DNA from: Bacteroides sp. UBA7333
GTDB lineage: Bacteria; Bacteroidota; Bacteroidia; Bacteroidales; Bacteroidaceae
Assembly (NCBI GenBank): GCA_002471195.1
Contig: DKPN01000002.1
Location: 34,760-98,759, forward strand
DNA: 64,000 nucleotides
Reading direction: 5' to 3'
The position numbers and the translations under genes are program-made. The first letter of the stretch is position 1. Every line of letters begins with the position of its first letter. The notes below the pieces were generated by a model. It saw only the letters and a program-made list of their open reading frames with translations. It was not told the DNA's origin and ran no database searches. Shown one piece after another: positions 8,432-16,762 of the stretch.

Positions 8432-10564
8432 ATGTATACCATGAAATATAACCATACATGTATATTTGCGCTACTATTGCTACTTACCGCATGTACAGAG
8501 CAATATTTTGATGAGTCACTCTCTGTATCGAAACAAGGTACCGATATTATCATTCATATCGATGAACCACTCGAGGTGATCACTCGTAATGCTACTCCCA
8601 ATGAAAATTCGATAGACGATTTGTATGTACTTATCTTTGATAATTCGGACAATTTTATTGCAGGCGAAAAGGTAAACGTAAGTACTCAAATTATAGATAC
8701 CGATTTGCCGGCAAAAAAAATTATTAAATCGCAACTCCCTATAGCATTCGGCAACAAAATAATGATACTTATCAATACGGGGGTAAGTGAATTGCCCACC
8801 GGATTAACATACAACAATATCAATGATAAGTTTCCGTCTACCAACTGGAATTTAAATCAAGCAGATGTGGCAAGTGGTAGAGGTTTGCCTATGTCGAGTC
8901 ATTCTACTTGGGACAATTCTCCCCGATATGAAGTTTTACTCAGTAGGGCCATCGCAAAAGTTCAATTATCGATAGACCCATCTACCAGTTATGCACCAGG
9001 TGTTGTACCCTTTGATGCAAATACAACTACTTGGACAATGGCTTTATATCCCGACAAAGGATCGATTTTTAAATATGATTTTTTTACATTTCCCGAGATG
9101 TCGACCCTCACATTTAAAACTCCCGAAGCGGCTGATTTTACAAAATATGCCATACAAAGTAACTATAAAAATGAGAAACTAGCCTTTTATAGTCCCGAGT
9201 ATCGCTCATCGGTTTATGCTAAAACCACCGAAGTCTATAATTATAGATTTCATAAAGACAGAATGTGCATGCTGATAAAAAACAATGGCAAATTTTATCG
9301 ACTCGATTTTTTTGAATCGGGAAAATGGATCGATGTAATAAGAAACTATAATTATAAGTTTGTTATCAATAAAGTGCTATCAAATGGGTACCCTACAATT
9401 GAGGACGCATTAATCAATCCGCCCAGCAATGTTTTGTACTCCATTGTGTCCGATGATTCAGATACACAAAACAGTTGTATCATCAGCAACGGGCAATATG
9501 CCTTGACCTACGAGTTCGATCAGTTGGAAGCCTATAGCTCGCGTAGTACTGAGTTTTCTTTGACTGCAAAAATTTTGCTTCCACCTACAAATATAGAGGT
9601 GCCTCGCAACAATTCAATCACCGGAAACGGTATTACAATTACCAATGGTGTAAAAGCAGTAGACACGAAAAACACAACGATTAAATTTAAATTAAACGAA
9701 AACAATACTGGATTGAGCGGTAGCATAAATATTACGGTAGGCAATATAAGCAAAACCATACCAATAAAAGTTATAGAAAACTTTTTGGATGCGCATGTGC
9801 AAGAGAAAAAATATATAGGAGATTATAGTTCGGTAACATGGACTAATATAAACAATATGCGAATTCACAGTATCACTCCTACCGAGCTAACAATAAGATG
9901 TAAAGATAATGTAACGCCCGTAAAATGGATTATACCGGCAACAGGTGCTACTTCGAACAAAAGCGTGCCCGAAGCCGAACCGGTGTTCGAAGCTAAAACA
10001 ACAGAAGGATATAAATGGAGCAACACAGGTAGCAACGTTTATACAAAAGTGATTATAACACAAGTTCCTCCCGATTATGCAGGATGGGCAGGAGGAGAAC
10101 CTAATCAAACAGGAGCGACCTATTATTCGAAAAGACTGGTGGTTGAAGCCATTGAAGAGTCGGCAACCTACCTTCCTTGGGCAGCAGTAGACTATGTGAC
10201 CGGAATTCAAGATTTAGAACGAGGAAAAGCCAATACATTGCAACAATACAATAAAGGTGACAGCTATAAAGCAGCTGTTGAGTGTTGGAAAAAGAATGAC
10301 AAAAATTTCGACAATTACATTGATGCAACCGAGATCGGTGATAATCCGTGGTATGTGCCTGCATTCTATCAAATGCAGGAAATATGGCTCAGTTATCCAA
10401 ACTTCAATAACAAATTTAGAAACGGATATTACTATTGGACTTCGACCGAATACAAGACTCATAATGAATATGCCTTCGTGTGCCGATTTGAAGAAGGATA
10501 TATGCATTACGGATATAAAACAACTCAATATCTTGTGCGCTGTGTCAAAGATTTACCCAATTAG
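8432..10564 (+). CDS. Large fimbrial tip-type lipoprotein with DUF1566-like C-terminus
   Basis: A 710-residue protein with lipobox LTAC (Cys21). ATG 8441 is an equally good start three codons in. The N-terminal domain (IDDLYVLIFDNSDNF near residues 60-75) is of the FimD/Mfa4-like minor-subunit type, followed by beta-rich, Ig-like sections with many Asn/Thr. The C-terminal 90 residues again have WYVPAFYQM, YYWTSTEY and LVRCVKDL, a lectin/FGE-like fold signature. It lies 8 bp after the previous gene and 19 bp before the next, clearly in one operon. Length and late position suggest a tip adhesin (inference). Confidence 0.7.
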   Translation: MYTMKYNHTCIFALLLLLTACTEQYFDESLSVSKQGTDIIIHIDEPLEVITRNATPNENSIDDLYVLIFDNSDNFIAGEKVNVSTQIIDTDLPAKKIIKSQLPIAFGNKIMILINTGVSELPTGLTYNNINDKFPSTNWNLNQADVASGRGLPMSSHSTWDNSPRYEVLLSRAIAKVQLSIDPSTSYAPGVVPFDANTTTWTMALYPDKGSIFKYDFFTFPEMSTLTFKTPEAADFTKYAIQSNYKNEKLAFYSPEYRSSVYAKTTEVYNYRFHKDRMCMLIKNNGKFYRLDFFESGKWIDVIRNYNYKFVINKVLSNGYPTIEDALINPPSNVLYSIVSDDSDTQNSCIISNGQYALTYEFDQLEAYSSRSTEFSLTAKILLPPTNIEVPRNNSITGNGITITNGVKAVDTKNTTIKFKLNENNTGLSGSINITVGNISKTIPIKVIENFLDAHVQEKKYIGDYSSVTWTNINNMRIHSITPTELTIRCKDNVTPVKWIIPATGATSNKSVPEAEPVFEAKTTEGYKWSNTGSNVYTKVIITQVPPDYAGWAGGEPNQTGATYYSKRLVVEAIEESATYLPWAAVDYVTGIQDLERGKANTLQQYNKGDSYKAAVECWKKNDKNFDNYIDATEIGDNPWYVPAFYQMQEIWLSYPNFNNKFRNGYYYWTSTEYKTHNEYAFVCRFEEGYMHYGYKTTQYLVRCVKDLPN

Positions 10565-10583
10565 AATTTAATATTATATACCT

Positions 10584-11123
10584 ATGATTAAAATTATAAT
10601 TTATCTCATTATTCTATTTAATTCATGTACCAGTGTGTGGGCACAGTATGTAAAAACCGTGGGAAACTATATTGTGATTGACTGTACGGCAATGCCTTAT
10701 CAATCGAAAAGAGTAGAAGCTGTAAAAACACATAATGAAAAAAGTTTAGACAATAGAGTACCTGCTCTATTGGCCATTGCACCTAAAGATGCTCTAACCA
10801 CTTCGAGTATATGGATGGATGCAAAAAATGCATGTGCCACATACGTAGGTCCAAATGGAGGAGAGGCTGGAAAATGGAGACTTCCCACACAACGAGAGGC
10901 CATCCGAATGAACATATTAAAATCGAAATTGGAGGCTACAAGAGGGTTTACCAAATTTACTATCATCGCCAATACCGAAGTGATGTATTGGACCTGTACT
11001 GAATATAGCTCAATGAGCCAACATGTATGGGGTATCCGGTTTGATGAGTATGGTATTACTACACCCAACCCCGATGGATATATATATAATTATGGTTATG
11101 CAAGATGCGTGAGAGATTTTTAA
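10584..11123 (+). CDS. Small secreted DUF1566-like protein
   Basis: This 179-residue protein consists of an N-terminal signal (through about ...SVWAQ, residue 21) and essentially only the DUF1566-like module: GKWRLPTQREA, MYWTCTEY, ending ARCVRDF. A Cys at residue 15 could be a lipobox (FNSC), but AQ cleavage after residue 21 is equally plausible. Last gene of operon 1, 19 bp after the tip-type gene. It may be a soluble or tip-associated version of the adhesive module found at the ends of the two preceding proteins. No family function is established. Confidence 0.6.
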   Translation: MIKIIIYLIILFNSCTSVWAQYVKTVGNYIVIDCTAMPYQSKRVEAVKTHNEKSLDNRVPALLAIAPKDALTTSSIWMDAKNACATYVGPNGGEAGKWRLPTQREAIRMNILKSKLEATRGFTKFTIIANTEVMYWTCTEYSSMSQHVWGIRFDEYGITTPNPDGYIYNYGYARCVRDF

Positions 11124-11200
11124 CCTTAAATAGTATGAACACTTTTTCTTTTAAATTACTGGTTGAAAGCTGAAGGTTAGCGATTAATATTCAGTTTTAA

Positions 11201-11302
11201 TGATATAAAAACATGGGGGTGTTTTATATCATTACATGGGGATGTAGTATACCATTACATCCCCATGTCGCATTTTAATACACCCCCATGCAACGGTATC
11301 CG
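11201..11302. repeat. Palindrome array A: 4 units, 23-bp period
   Basis: Four 12-bp cores start at 11211 (ACATGGGGGTGT), 11234 (ACATGGGGATGT), 11257 (ACATCCCCATGT) and 11280 (ACACCCCCATGC), exactly 23 bp apart, with AT-rich 11-bp spacers that differ. Units 1-2 and 3-4 are in opposite sense, so the array folds into nested hairpins: 11212-11222 with 11280-11290, and 11234-11246 with 11256-11268 (13 bp, perfect). In addition 11201-11231 is a 12-bp stem with one bulge around the G-run. Same motif as array D at 49891. Confidence 0.8.
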
Positions 11303-11424
11303 CCATAAGAACTCATCGGTGCAATTATCCTTTACTAGCCAACTCAAAATCAATATCAAGCGTTGTGTAAAACAATAAAATTCTTGTCGTTTAACATTAA
11401 TTACACAAACAAAAACATACACTC

Positions 11425-11458
11425 TACGAAACTTTAGTAGCTTTACGAATATTTAGTA
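11425..11458. promoter_or_regulatory. Putative BlaI-type operators (two dyads)
   Basis: TACGAAACTTTAGTA (11425-11439) and TACGAATATTTAGTA (11444-11458) are two near-identical 15-bp imperfect dyads, 19 bp apart. They overlap a TAGCTTTA sequence (11438-11445) that is one base off the -7 consensus. BlaI/MecI-type repressors bind paired dyads of this kind in front of their own operon, so autorepression is likely (inference). Confidence 0.5.
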
Positions 11459-11488
11459 ACTAGATAATCATATAAATAAATCATATAT

Positions 11489-11869
11489 ATGGAAAAGCTA
11501 ACGATACAGGAAGAAGAAATTATGCTCTATTTCTGGAAAAAAGAGGCCCGATTCATTAGAGACATTATAGATGAAATGCCCGAACCTCGACCTCCTTATA
11601 CTACCGTAGCATCGATTGTAAAAAACCTAGAGCGCAAAGGTTATCTCCATGCACAAAAGGTAGGCAACACTACCCTATTTGGGGTAGCCATTGAGCAAAA
11701 CGAATATAAACGCCACTTTATGCGAAACGTAGTAAGCAACTATTTTACCGGTTCGTACAAAGAGTTGGTATCGTTCTTTGTGAAAGATCAAAAAATAAGC
11801 AAAGAAGAGCTACACGAATTGATCAGCCTCATCGAAAACGAATCGTCGAAGAAAGGAGGTGATTCCTAA
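11489..11869 (+). CDS. BlaI/MecI/CopY family transcriptional repressor
   Basis: The protein has 126 residues, the usual length of the family. The winged HTH lies at the N-terminus (LTIQEEEIMLYFWKK...YTTVASIVKNLERKGYL, residues about 3-52) and the dimerisation helices follow. It is translationally coupled to the M56/BlaR1-type gene (TAATG overlap at 11867-11871). In this family the partner metalloprotease senses a signal and removes the repressor. Two dyads upstream at 11425-11458 are candidate operators. No beta-lactamase gene is nearby, so the regulon is unknown; the position between two fimbrial operons suggests envelope-related targets (inference). Confidence 0.9.
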   Translation: MEKLTIQEEEIMLYFWKKEARFIRDIIDEMPEPRPPYTTVASIVKNLERKGYLHAQKVGNTTLFGVAIEQNEYKRHFMRNVVSNYFTGSYKELVSFFVKDQKISKEELHELISLIENESSKKGGDS

Positions 11870-13176
11870 TGTTTTATTCAACCCTCAACTCGATATTTCA
11901 TTATCTGATACAAGCCAATATCTTGCTGATTGTGTTGTATCTGTTTTATAAACTATGCCTAAGCAATGATACATTTTTTGCATGTCGCAGATTCGCTTTA
12001 TTGGGCATCGTTTTGGTAGCGTTTGTGTTACCCTTGATCCCTTTTAGTGCAATTGTGACGTCGGCAGTTGAGCCCATCGACGCTTTTGTAGCTACCATTA
12101 CGCTTCCCGAAACTCTTACGGAAGCAACTGTCGACAGTAGACATTTCTTATCGTGGGTGTTATGTTCGTATATCGTCTATATCATAATAGCGGCATTTTT
12201 TGCTCTGCGCACGATAATTTCGCTGATGCACATTAACTATATGCTGATTCGATCGAGAAAAGAAATAGTAGAAGGTATCGATGTACGATGGCTACGAGGT
12301 GCAATGCCTCCTTTCTCATTCTTCCGATGGATCTGTTTGCCCGATACGGTTTACGAAAAAGGCGAATTACACGAAATTTTGCTTCATGAGAAAGAGCATG
12401 TCACACAATATCACTCAATAGATATTTTGATCATGCAATGGCTGATTATGGTATGTTGGATAAACCCTGTGGCATGGCTTCTGCGCAAAGAGGTACGCAT
12501 CAATCATGAGTATCAGGCCGACCAAGCAGTAATCAATGGTGGAGCCGATAAGAAAGGCTATCAATATCATCTGCTCAATAATCACTATCCACAAATGGCT
12601 GCAGCAAATTTATATAACAACTTTAATGTATTACCCTTAAAAAAACGAATTATGATGTTAAACCAACCGCGTACCCATAAAAATGGGATCAGAAAGTATT
12701 TGCTTTTCATCCCCGTGATAGCTTTGCTATGTATGATGATAAATTGTACTTCGGCAGACAAAAATGATGCCATCGAAACCATAGATGCAACGGCTACAAC
12801 ACCTGCCGAAATGTTAATAGACAACAGTCAGAAAGATGAATCGAGCCAAATGGTGAAAGATAAAGTTTATGATCAGGTAACAGAAATGCCCGAATTTCCG
12901 GGTGGAATTTCGGAACTAATGGCGTTTCTTTCTAAAAACATCAAATATCCTGAAATGGCACAAAAGGCACATACGCAAGGGCGTGTGATTGCGCAATTCA
13001 TTGTTAATACCGATGGTTCGGTATCGGATGTTACTATCGTCAAAAGTATAGATCCTGAATTGGATGCAGAAGCTAAACGTGTAATAGAGTCAATGCCTGC
13101 ATGGCAACCCGGGAAACTCAATGATAAAGTGGTTAGAGTAAAATATACCATTCCGGTAATGTTCAAACTCAATTAA
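11869..13176 (+). CDS. BlaR1-type M56 peptidase with C-terminal TonB domain
   Basis: A 435-residue integral membrane protein. Residues 1-130 contain several membrane helices. The M56 zinc-protease motif HEKEH is at 173-177. A further helix lies near 277-295, and a TonB C-terminal domain (about 340-435; MPEFPGGISELMAFL, YPEMAQKAHTQGRV, WQPGKLNDK) lies outside the membrane. There is no penicillin-binding sensor domain: in Bacteroidota the TonB domain commonly takes that place. Paired with the BlaI-type gene by a one-base overlap. Probable role: sense an envelope or outer-membrane signal and relieve BlaI repression; whether the TonB part energises a receptor is unknown. Confidence 0.88.
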   Translation: MFYSTLNSIFHYLIQANILLIVLYLFYKLCLSNDTFFACRRFALLGIVLVAFVLPLIPFSAIVTSAVEPIDAFVATITLPETLTEATVDSRHFLSWVLCSYIVYIIIAAFFALRTIISLMHINYMLIRSRKEIVEGIDVRWLRGAMPPFSFFRWICLPDTVYEKGELHEILLHEKEHVTQYHSIDILIMQWLIMVCWINPVAWLLRKEVRINHEYQADQAVINGGADKKGYQYHLLNNHYPQMAAANLYNNFNVLPLKKRIMMLNQPRTHKNGIRKYLLFIPVIALLCMMINCTSADKNDAIETIDATATTPAEMLIDNSQKDESSQMVKDKVYDQVTEMPEFPGGISELMAFLSKNIKYPEMAQKAHTQGRVIAQFIVNTDGSVSDVTIVKSIDPELDAEAKRVIESMPAWQPGKLNDKVVRVKYTIPVMFKLN

Positions 13177-13207
13177 TCAGCTTTATAAATTCTCTCTTTC
13201 TTAAACA

Positions 13208-13244
13208 TTCAAAGAGGCTTCACCCTGCGGTGAGCCTCTTTGAA
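13208..13244. terminator. Bidirectional hairpin between convergent genes
   Basis: Arms TTCAAAGAGGCT (13208-13219) and AGCCTCTTTGAA (13233-13244) are perfectly complementary and extend inward by CACC/GGTG with one bulged T. It sits between the convergent BlaR1-TonB gene and the fimbrillin-like gene and probably serves both; neither side has a strong T-run. Confidence 0.7.
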
Positions 13245-13289
13245 CATGATCAATATACACAGACACGATTTTAGATACGATTTACAGTT

Positions 13290-15377
13290 TTAAGGACGAT
13301 TGCGCACAGCGCGTACTTTGTGCTCGGTCATTCTGTCGTCGGTCAATAAACTATAATGGGGTGCACTATAGCAAAAAGCACTCACATTATCATTGCCCGC
13401 ATTGGACGACCAATAGGTGCCTTGAAGTGGGTATTCCTGATCGATAACCAACGAACTTTGATCGGAAGAGGGTAAGTACCATTTCATATTCGCTTCGATT
13501 AGTTTAGGAAAATACATCACTTGTCCGCCCTCTTCTACCTTCTCTTTTATGAATTTATTCAACTTTAAAGCTTCGAAAGCGGCATAATTGCTAGGTACAT
13601 ATTGTGAACCCTGCTCGAATGTTTTCTTGAACTTTCCTCCCGATAAAGAGGTATAATCAATACAAAACTGCTCTATTTCATCAATTGCAGCATTGCCTCC
13701 TGTATAGTTAAAAAGATATTTGCTGTTTATCAGTCCATCTACGTCGTTAGCGCCTTTCAAATCGGAAAGCTTTGAATAATCGATTTCTACTTTAACCCAT
13801 TTATAAATTAGTAAATCCAATATTTCTGCCTTATAATAGGTGCCCTCTCTAGAAAATCGGCTATCAAATATCCAAGCCAAGAAAAGATTAAAACCACTAA
13901 ACTCATATCGCACCTTTCTATTCCACTTAAATCCCCAAGGGTAAGTATTCGTATCTTCTATTCTTTCGCAACCGAAAGTGCCGTTCCAACTGGGGCACAA
14001 CTGCGATATGGTAAAAGTGGTAGCAGTAGCGGTTGGTTTATCGGTAGGTCGTAGCTCTAAAGTAATATTTCGAGTGGTCTCTGATATATTTTCTTCAAGG
14101 AAAGCATACACCGTAATGTTATCGGCCGATGTACCGCTTATAGAGGTTGTTCCTCTATCTTCGTCAATCCAATATCCTTGTTGCTGCAAATCGGTTAAGG
14201 CAGTGGTCAATGTAACACACGGATCGGTAGATGTTAGTGTCCACCCTCCGGGTAAGCCTTTGGCACTGAACGTGATGGGATACATCACGTAGTGAGCATC
14301 TTGCAAGGTAGGAACAGTATTGAATATCAAATCGTAGCCTTGCGAAATGGATAGTTTGTAGGTTACAGTTTTTCCGATAGGCCACTCGGTGTTGGCAATC
14401 GTTCCCGAAAGAACACGATCGGTTCCGGTGGTACCATCATGAAACAATACTTCTACCTTAGCATCGGCACCAAGTAGTTGAGGCAACATCATAAAGGTTC
14501 CGTCAGAAGAGGTGACATCACTCCCTGACGATTCGCTGCCGTTAAGATCTTTATTCAACATCTGAATATAATCGGCAGTTGTAGCATGGAGTGTCCAGTT
14601 ATGCGTGGTCATATCATAATCACCACTATTCTTAATACCTTTGAGTGTGATACTTTTTATTGTGCCTGTCTCCACATCATTGCCCACTACAAAGCGAACA
14701 GCTGTACAAATATGTTTAAAACTGAGTGGTACTTGTGCGTTGACTCCTCCGGTAATATAATCGGTAGCTGCCACAACTATATCTTTTTGCTGATTGACAT
14801 CGGAAGGTACTGTATAGCTTAGTTGGGTAGTTTTTGTATTGACCGGAGCTGTGATATCGATGTCGGTAGGAGCATATGCAAAAAATCGCAACCGGTAGTC
14901 GGAGGTAGGCCAAAAGCAATCCCCCTGCGTTTGCCATACACCTCTGATACAGTTGCTTACGTTTTCGTTCATATAAAAACTTTCAATCAGCTTGTTGCCC
15001 AACATACAATAGGCTAAGACATTGAAATTGCCATATTCGTCGATTGTACTAACCGGTTGAGCACGAGTGACAGCATCATCACGATGCAAACCCTTTTTAT
15101 ATATAGCATCGGTTATCACCGCACTAACACACAATGTATCGCGCGTATCGACCGATCGCAATACGAAACGAGAGTGAGCCGGGGCATTATCATCATTCAT
15201 CTCAACTCTGGTTTGAGCATCTGTTGCCGATACAATGCCGAAACTAATCTTTTGACCTGCACTAGAAAGTACATTTGTATCGATGAAAGAATCATTATTG
15301 CAAGCAATAAATAAAAAGATGAGGCTTATTGCCATCCACCCTTTGGCTGGTATAGACCGATTCGTATGTTGTTTCAT
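13290..15377 (-). CDS. Fimbrillin-family lipoprotein with C-terminal DUF1566-like module
   Basis: Starting at ATG 15375-15377 gives 695 residues and a lipoprotein signal (FIAC, Cys26); a longer frame from 15449 only adds a polar leader. Residues about 40-300 follow the fimbrillin-family (Mfa-like) layout: RVEMND, CFWPTSDYRLRFFAYAP, a D-I-V-V-A-A-T segment and VPLSFKHICTAVRFVV, the typical LxFxH core. A beta-sandwich section (about 370-460) precedes a C-terminal lectin-like part with MKWYLPSSDQS, TYWSSNAG and VRAVRNRP. Last gene of operon 2. Probably a minor or tip subunit; its C-terminus matches those of the operon 1 accessory proteins in pattern. Confidence 0.72.
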   Translation of the reverse strand: MKQHTNRSIPAKGWMAISLIFLFIACNNDSFIDTNVLSSAGQKISFGIVSATDAQTRVEMNDDNAPAHSRFVLRSVDTRDTLCVSAVITDAIYKKGLHRDDAVTRAQPVSTIDEYGNFNVLAYCMLGNKLIESFYMNENVSNCIRGVWQTQGDCFWPTSDYRLRFFAYAPTDIDITAPVNTKTTQLSYTVPSDVNQQKDIVVAATDYITGGVNAQVPLSFKHICTAVRFVVGNDVETGTIKSITLKGIKNSGDYDMTTHNWTLHATTADYIQMLNKDLNGSESSGSDVTSSDGTFMMLPQLLGADAKVEVLFHDGTTGTDRVLSGTIANTEWPIGKTVTYKLSISQGYDLIFNTVPTLQDAHYVMYPITFSAKGLPGGWTLTSTDPCVTLTTALTDLQQQGYWIDEDRGTTSISGTSADNITVYAFLEENISETTRNITLELRPTDKPTATATTFTISQLCPSWNGTFGCERIEDTNTYPWGFKWNRKVRYEFSGFNLFLAWIFDSRFSREGTYYKAEILDLLIYKWVKVEIDYSKLSDLKGANDVDGLINSKYLFNYTGGNAAIDEIEQFCIDYTSLSGGKFKKTFEQGSQYVPSNYAAFEALKLNKFIKEKVEEGGQVMYFPKLIEANMKWYLPSSDQSSLVIDQEYPLQGTYWSSNAGNDNVSAFCYSAPHYSLLTDDRMTEHKVRAVRNRP

Positions 15378-15534
15378 TTTAAATACGTTTTTAAAGTTGA
15401 GCAACTTGTTGGTATTGAAGTTGCCTTGTGAGTGTAAAAGGAGATTCAACCTTTTATACCCTATTGCGCCATCATAGCTAAAGCCATCGCCCTGTTTCGA
15501 TGAAGATAAATTAGCGACGATTTTATGGGGAAGT

Positions 15535-15571
15535 ATACTTATGAACAGACTATAAATCTGTTCATAAGTAT
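15535..15571 (-). terminator. Intercistronic hairpin after operon 2 fimbrillin
   Basis: Perfect 15-bp arms ATACTTATGAACAGA (15535-15549) and TCTGTTCATAAGTAT (15557-15571) with a 7-nt loop lie in the 226-bp gap between the fimbrillin and the last gene of operon 2. No T-run follows on the - strand. Position and form match 5472-5506 in operon 1. Confidence 0.65.
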
Positions 15572-15603
15572 TTTATTTACGGTATCGAAAGCATGTCTAT
15601 CAA

Positions 15604-16728
15604 TCAATTGTTTTCTATTACACCCCCTTCAATAGGGTCCCATGCTTCGACATCAGTTGTAAATTCAATCGGATCGAGTTCGGTTAAGTTGCCACTAATA
15701 AGCAGATTGTAAGTTAGTTTTTTACCCATTTTCCAGATTTCTGTACCTTCGGCATTGGTACTTTATATAGGAATGGTGATGACTGCATAGTTATCTGCAT
15801 CGCCTTTCAAGAAAACTTTTTCAGTATCGGAGAGTTGTTGGTATATTTTACAAGATATGGTAAGATAAGCACCTGTTCCTTCGCTCAACGCTGCGAACTG
15901 TTGAGGTGCATGAGGTGCATTTTCACTCCATGCTGCGAACTGTTGTGGCAAAAGCATCAAAGCATTATCGGCTGTGCCTATTGTTTTATAACCTGTAGAA
16001 AGACCTGTATATTCACCGGTAATAGCTTCACTGGTTACGGTATAATTGGCCGGAGTCGACAAATTACTCCAGCTTGCATTTTGCGCTGTGTTTAGCGATA
16101 ATACACCGGTTCCCATCACTTGGTTGATTGCTACACCATTCGCTTCAATATCAATTTTCAAACGCTCGGCTTTGGTCGCAATTCTAAAATGCAATTGAGT
16201 TAAAGCATGCTTAAAAGGCATATTCACAGAATTGCCACTAGCAGGTTTTCCAACTGCCATTGCCGATGCATACATCACATCTACTTGATCTGCTTCGGCA
16301 GCAGGCACAGTATAATTTAGTGTCATACCTGCTGTTTTATTAAATGTAGTAGTAATGGCATCATTCCCAAAAGGAGCATAAGCATAGAAGTCAAGCGTTT
16401 CGCTTTTCATAGGCCAAAATGCTTTTTCGTTTTCGTTAGCATACCCCCAATTGGTTCCGTAAATAATTTTTGCACCATGATCAGCATATCCCATATAAGG
16501 AGATGTAATCCCTTCGGTAGAAATAAATGCAGTCACGCCAAATGTATTGCCCACAGTCATAAACTCATTGTTATTATCTACCGGATTCCCTCTGGTTACT
16601 GATTTATATGTACTAAACCCGATGGCATTGCTCTGTTTCATCACTTCGCTATCAATAACACTCTCTTGCGAACAACTTGCGAATATAGCAGCTGCTACCG
16701 CAAACATAAATAAACGATTCTTTTTCAT
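15604..16728 (-). pseudogene. Fimbrillin-family lipoprotein interrupted by an in-frame TAA
   Basis: From ATG 16726-16728 the frame encodes a lipoprotein (lipobox FASC, Cys19) of the fimbrillin family: SVTRGNPV after the signal (Arg is a possible processing site), AFWPMKSETLDFYAYAPFG and MPFKHALTQLHFRI are typical. A TAA at 15763-15765 stops it after 321 residues. The same frame then continues for 52 more codons to TGA at 15604-15606 and encodes the expected fimbrillin end (EIWKMGKKLTYNLLISGNL, then DPIEFTTDVEAWDP). So one nonsense change removes the last strand, or it is a base-call error. Without that strand polymerisation should fail. If the stop is real, a 321-residue truncated product could still be made. 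Placed as the shaft subunit of operon 2. Confidence 0.8.
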
Positions 16729-16762
16729 TTGATTGGAATTAAATAAATTATTATTATTCTTT

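Larger units (their letters stand above)
11124..11488. other. Gap between fimbrial operon 1 and blaI-like gene
   Basis: This 365-bp gap holds the palindrome array at 11211-11302 and, next to the following gene, two 15-bp dyads (11425-11458) that look like BlaI-type operators. No gene is seen. The first hairpin of the array may also end transcription of operon 1, since no other terminator is visible. Confidence 0.5.

Noticed and set aside
11211..11302. CRISPR array
   Set aside because: The units repeat every 22-23 bp with a 12-bp core and 10-11 bp spacers; CRISPR repeats and spacers are both much longer, the cores are not identical, and no cas genes are present.
15604..15765. Stop-codon reassignment or programmed read-through as a common explanation for the two in-frame stops
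   Set aside because: The two stops differ (TAA and TAG), and all other genes use both as normal stops; independent mutations or base-call errors are simpler.
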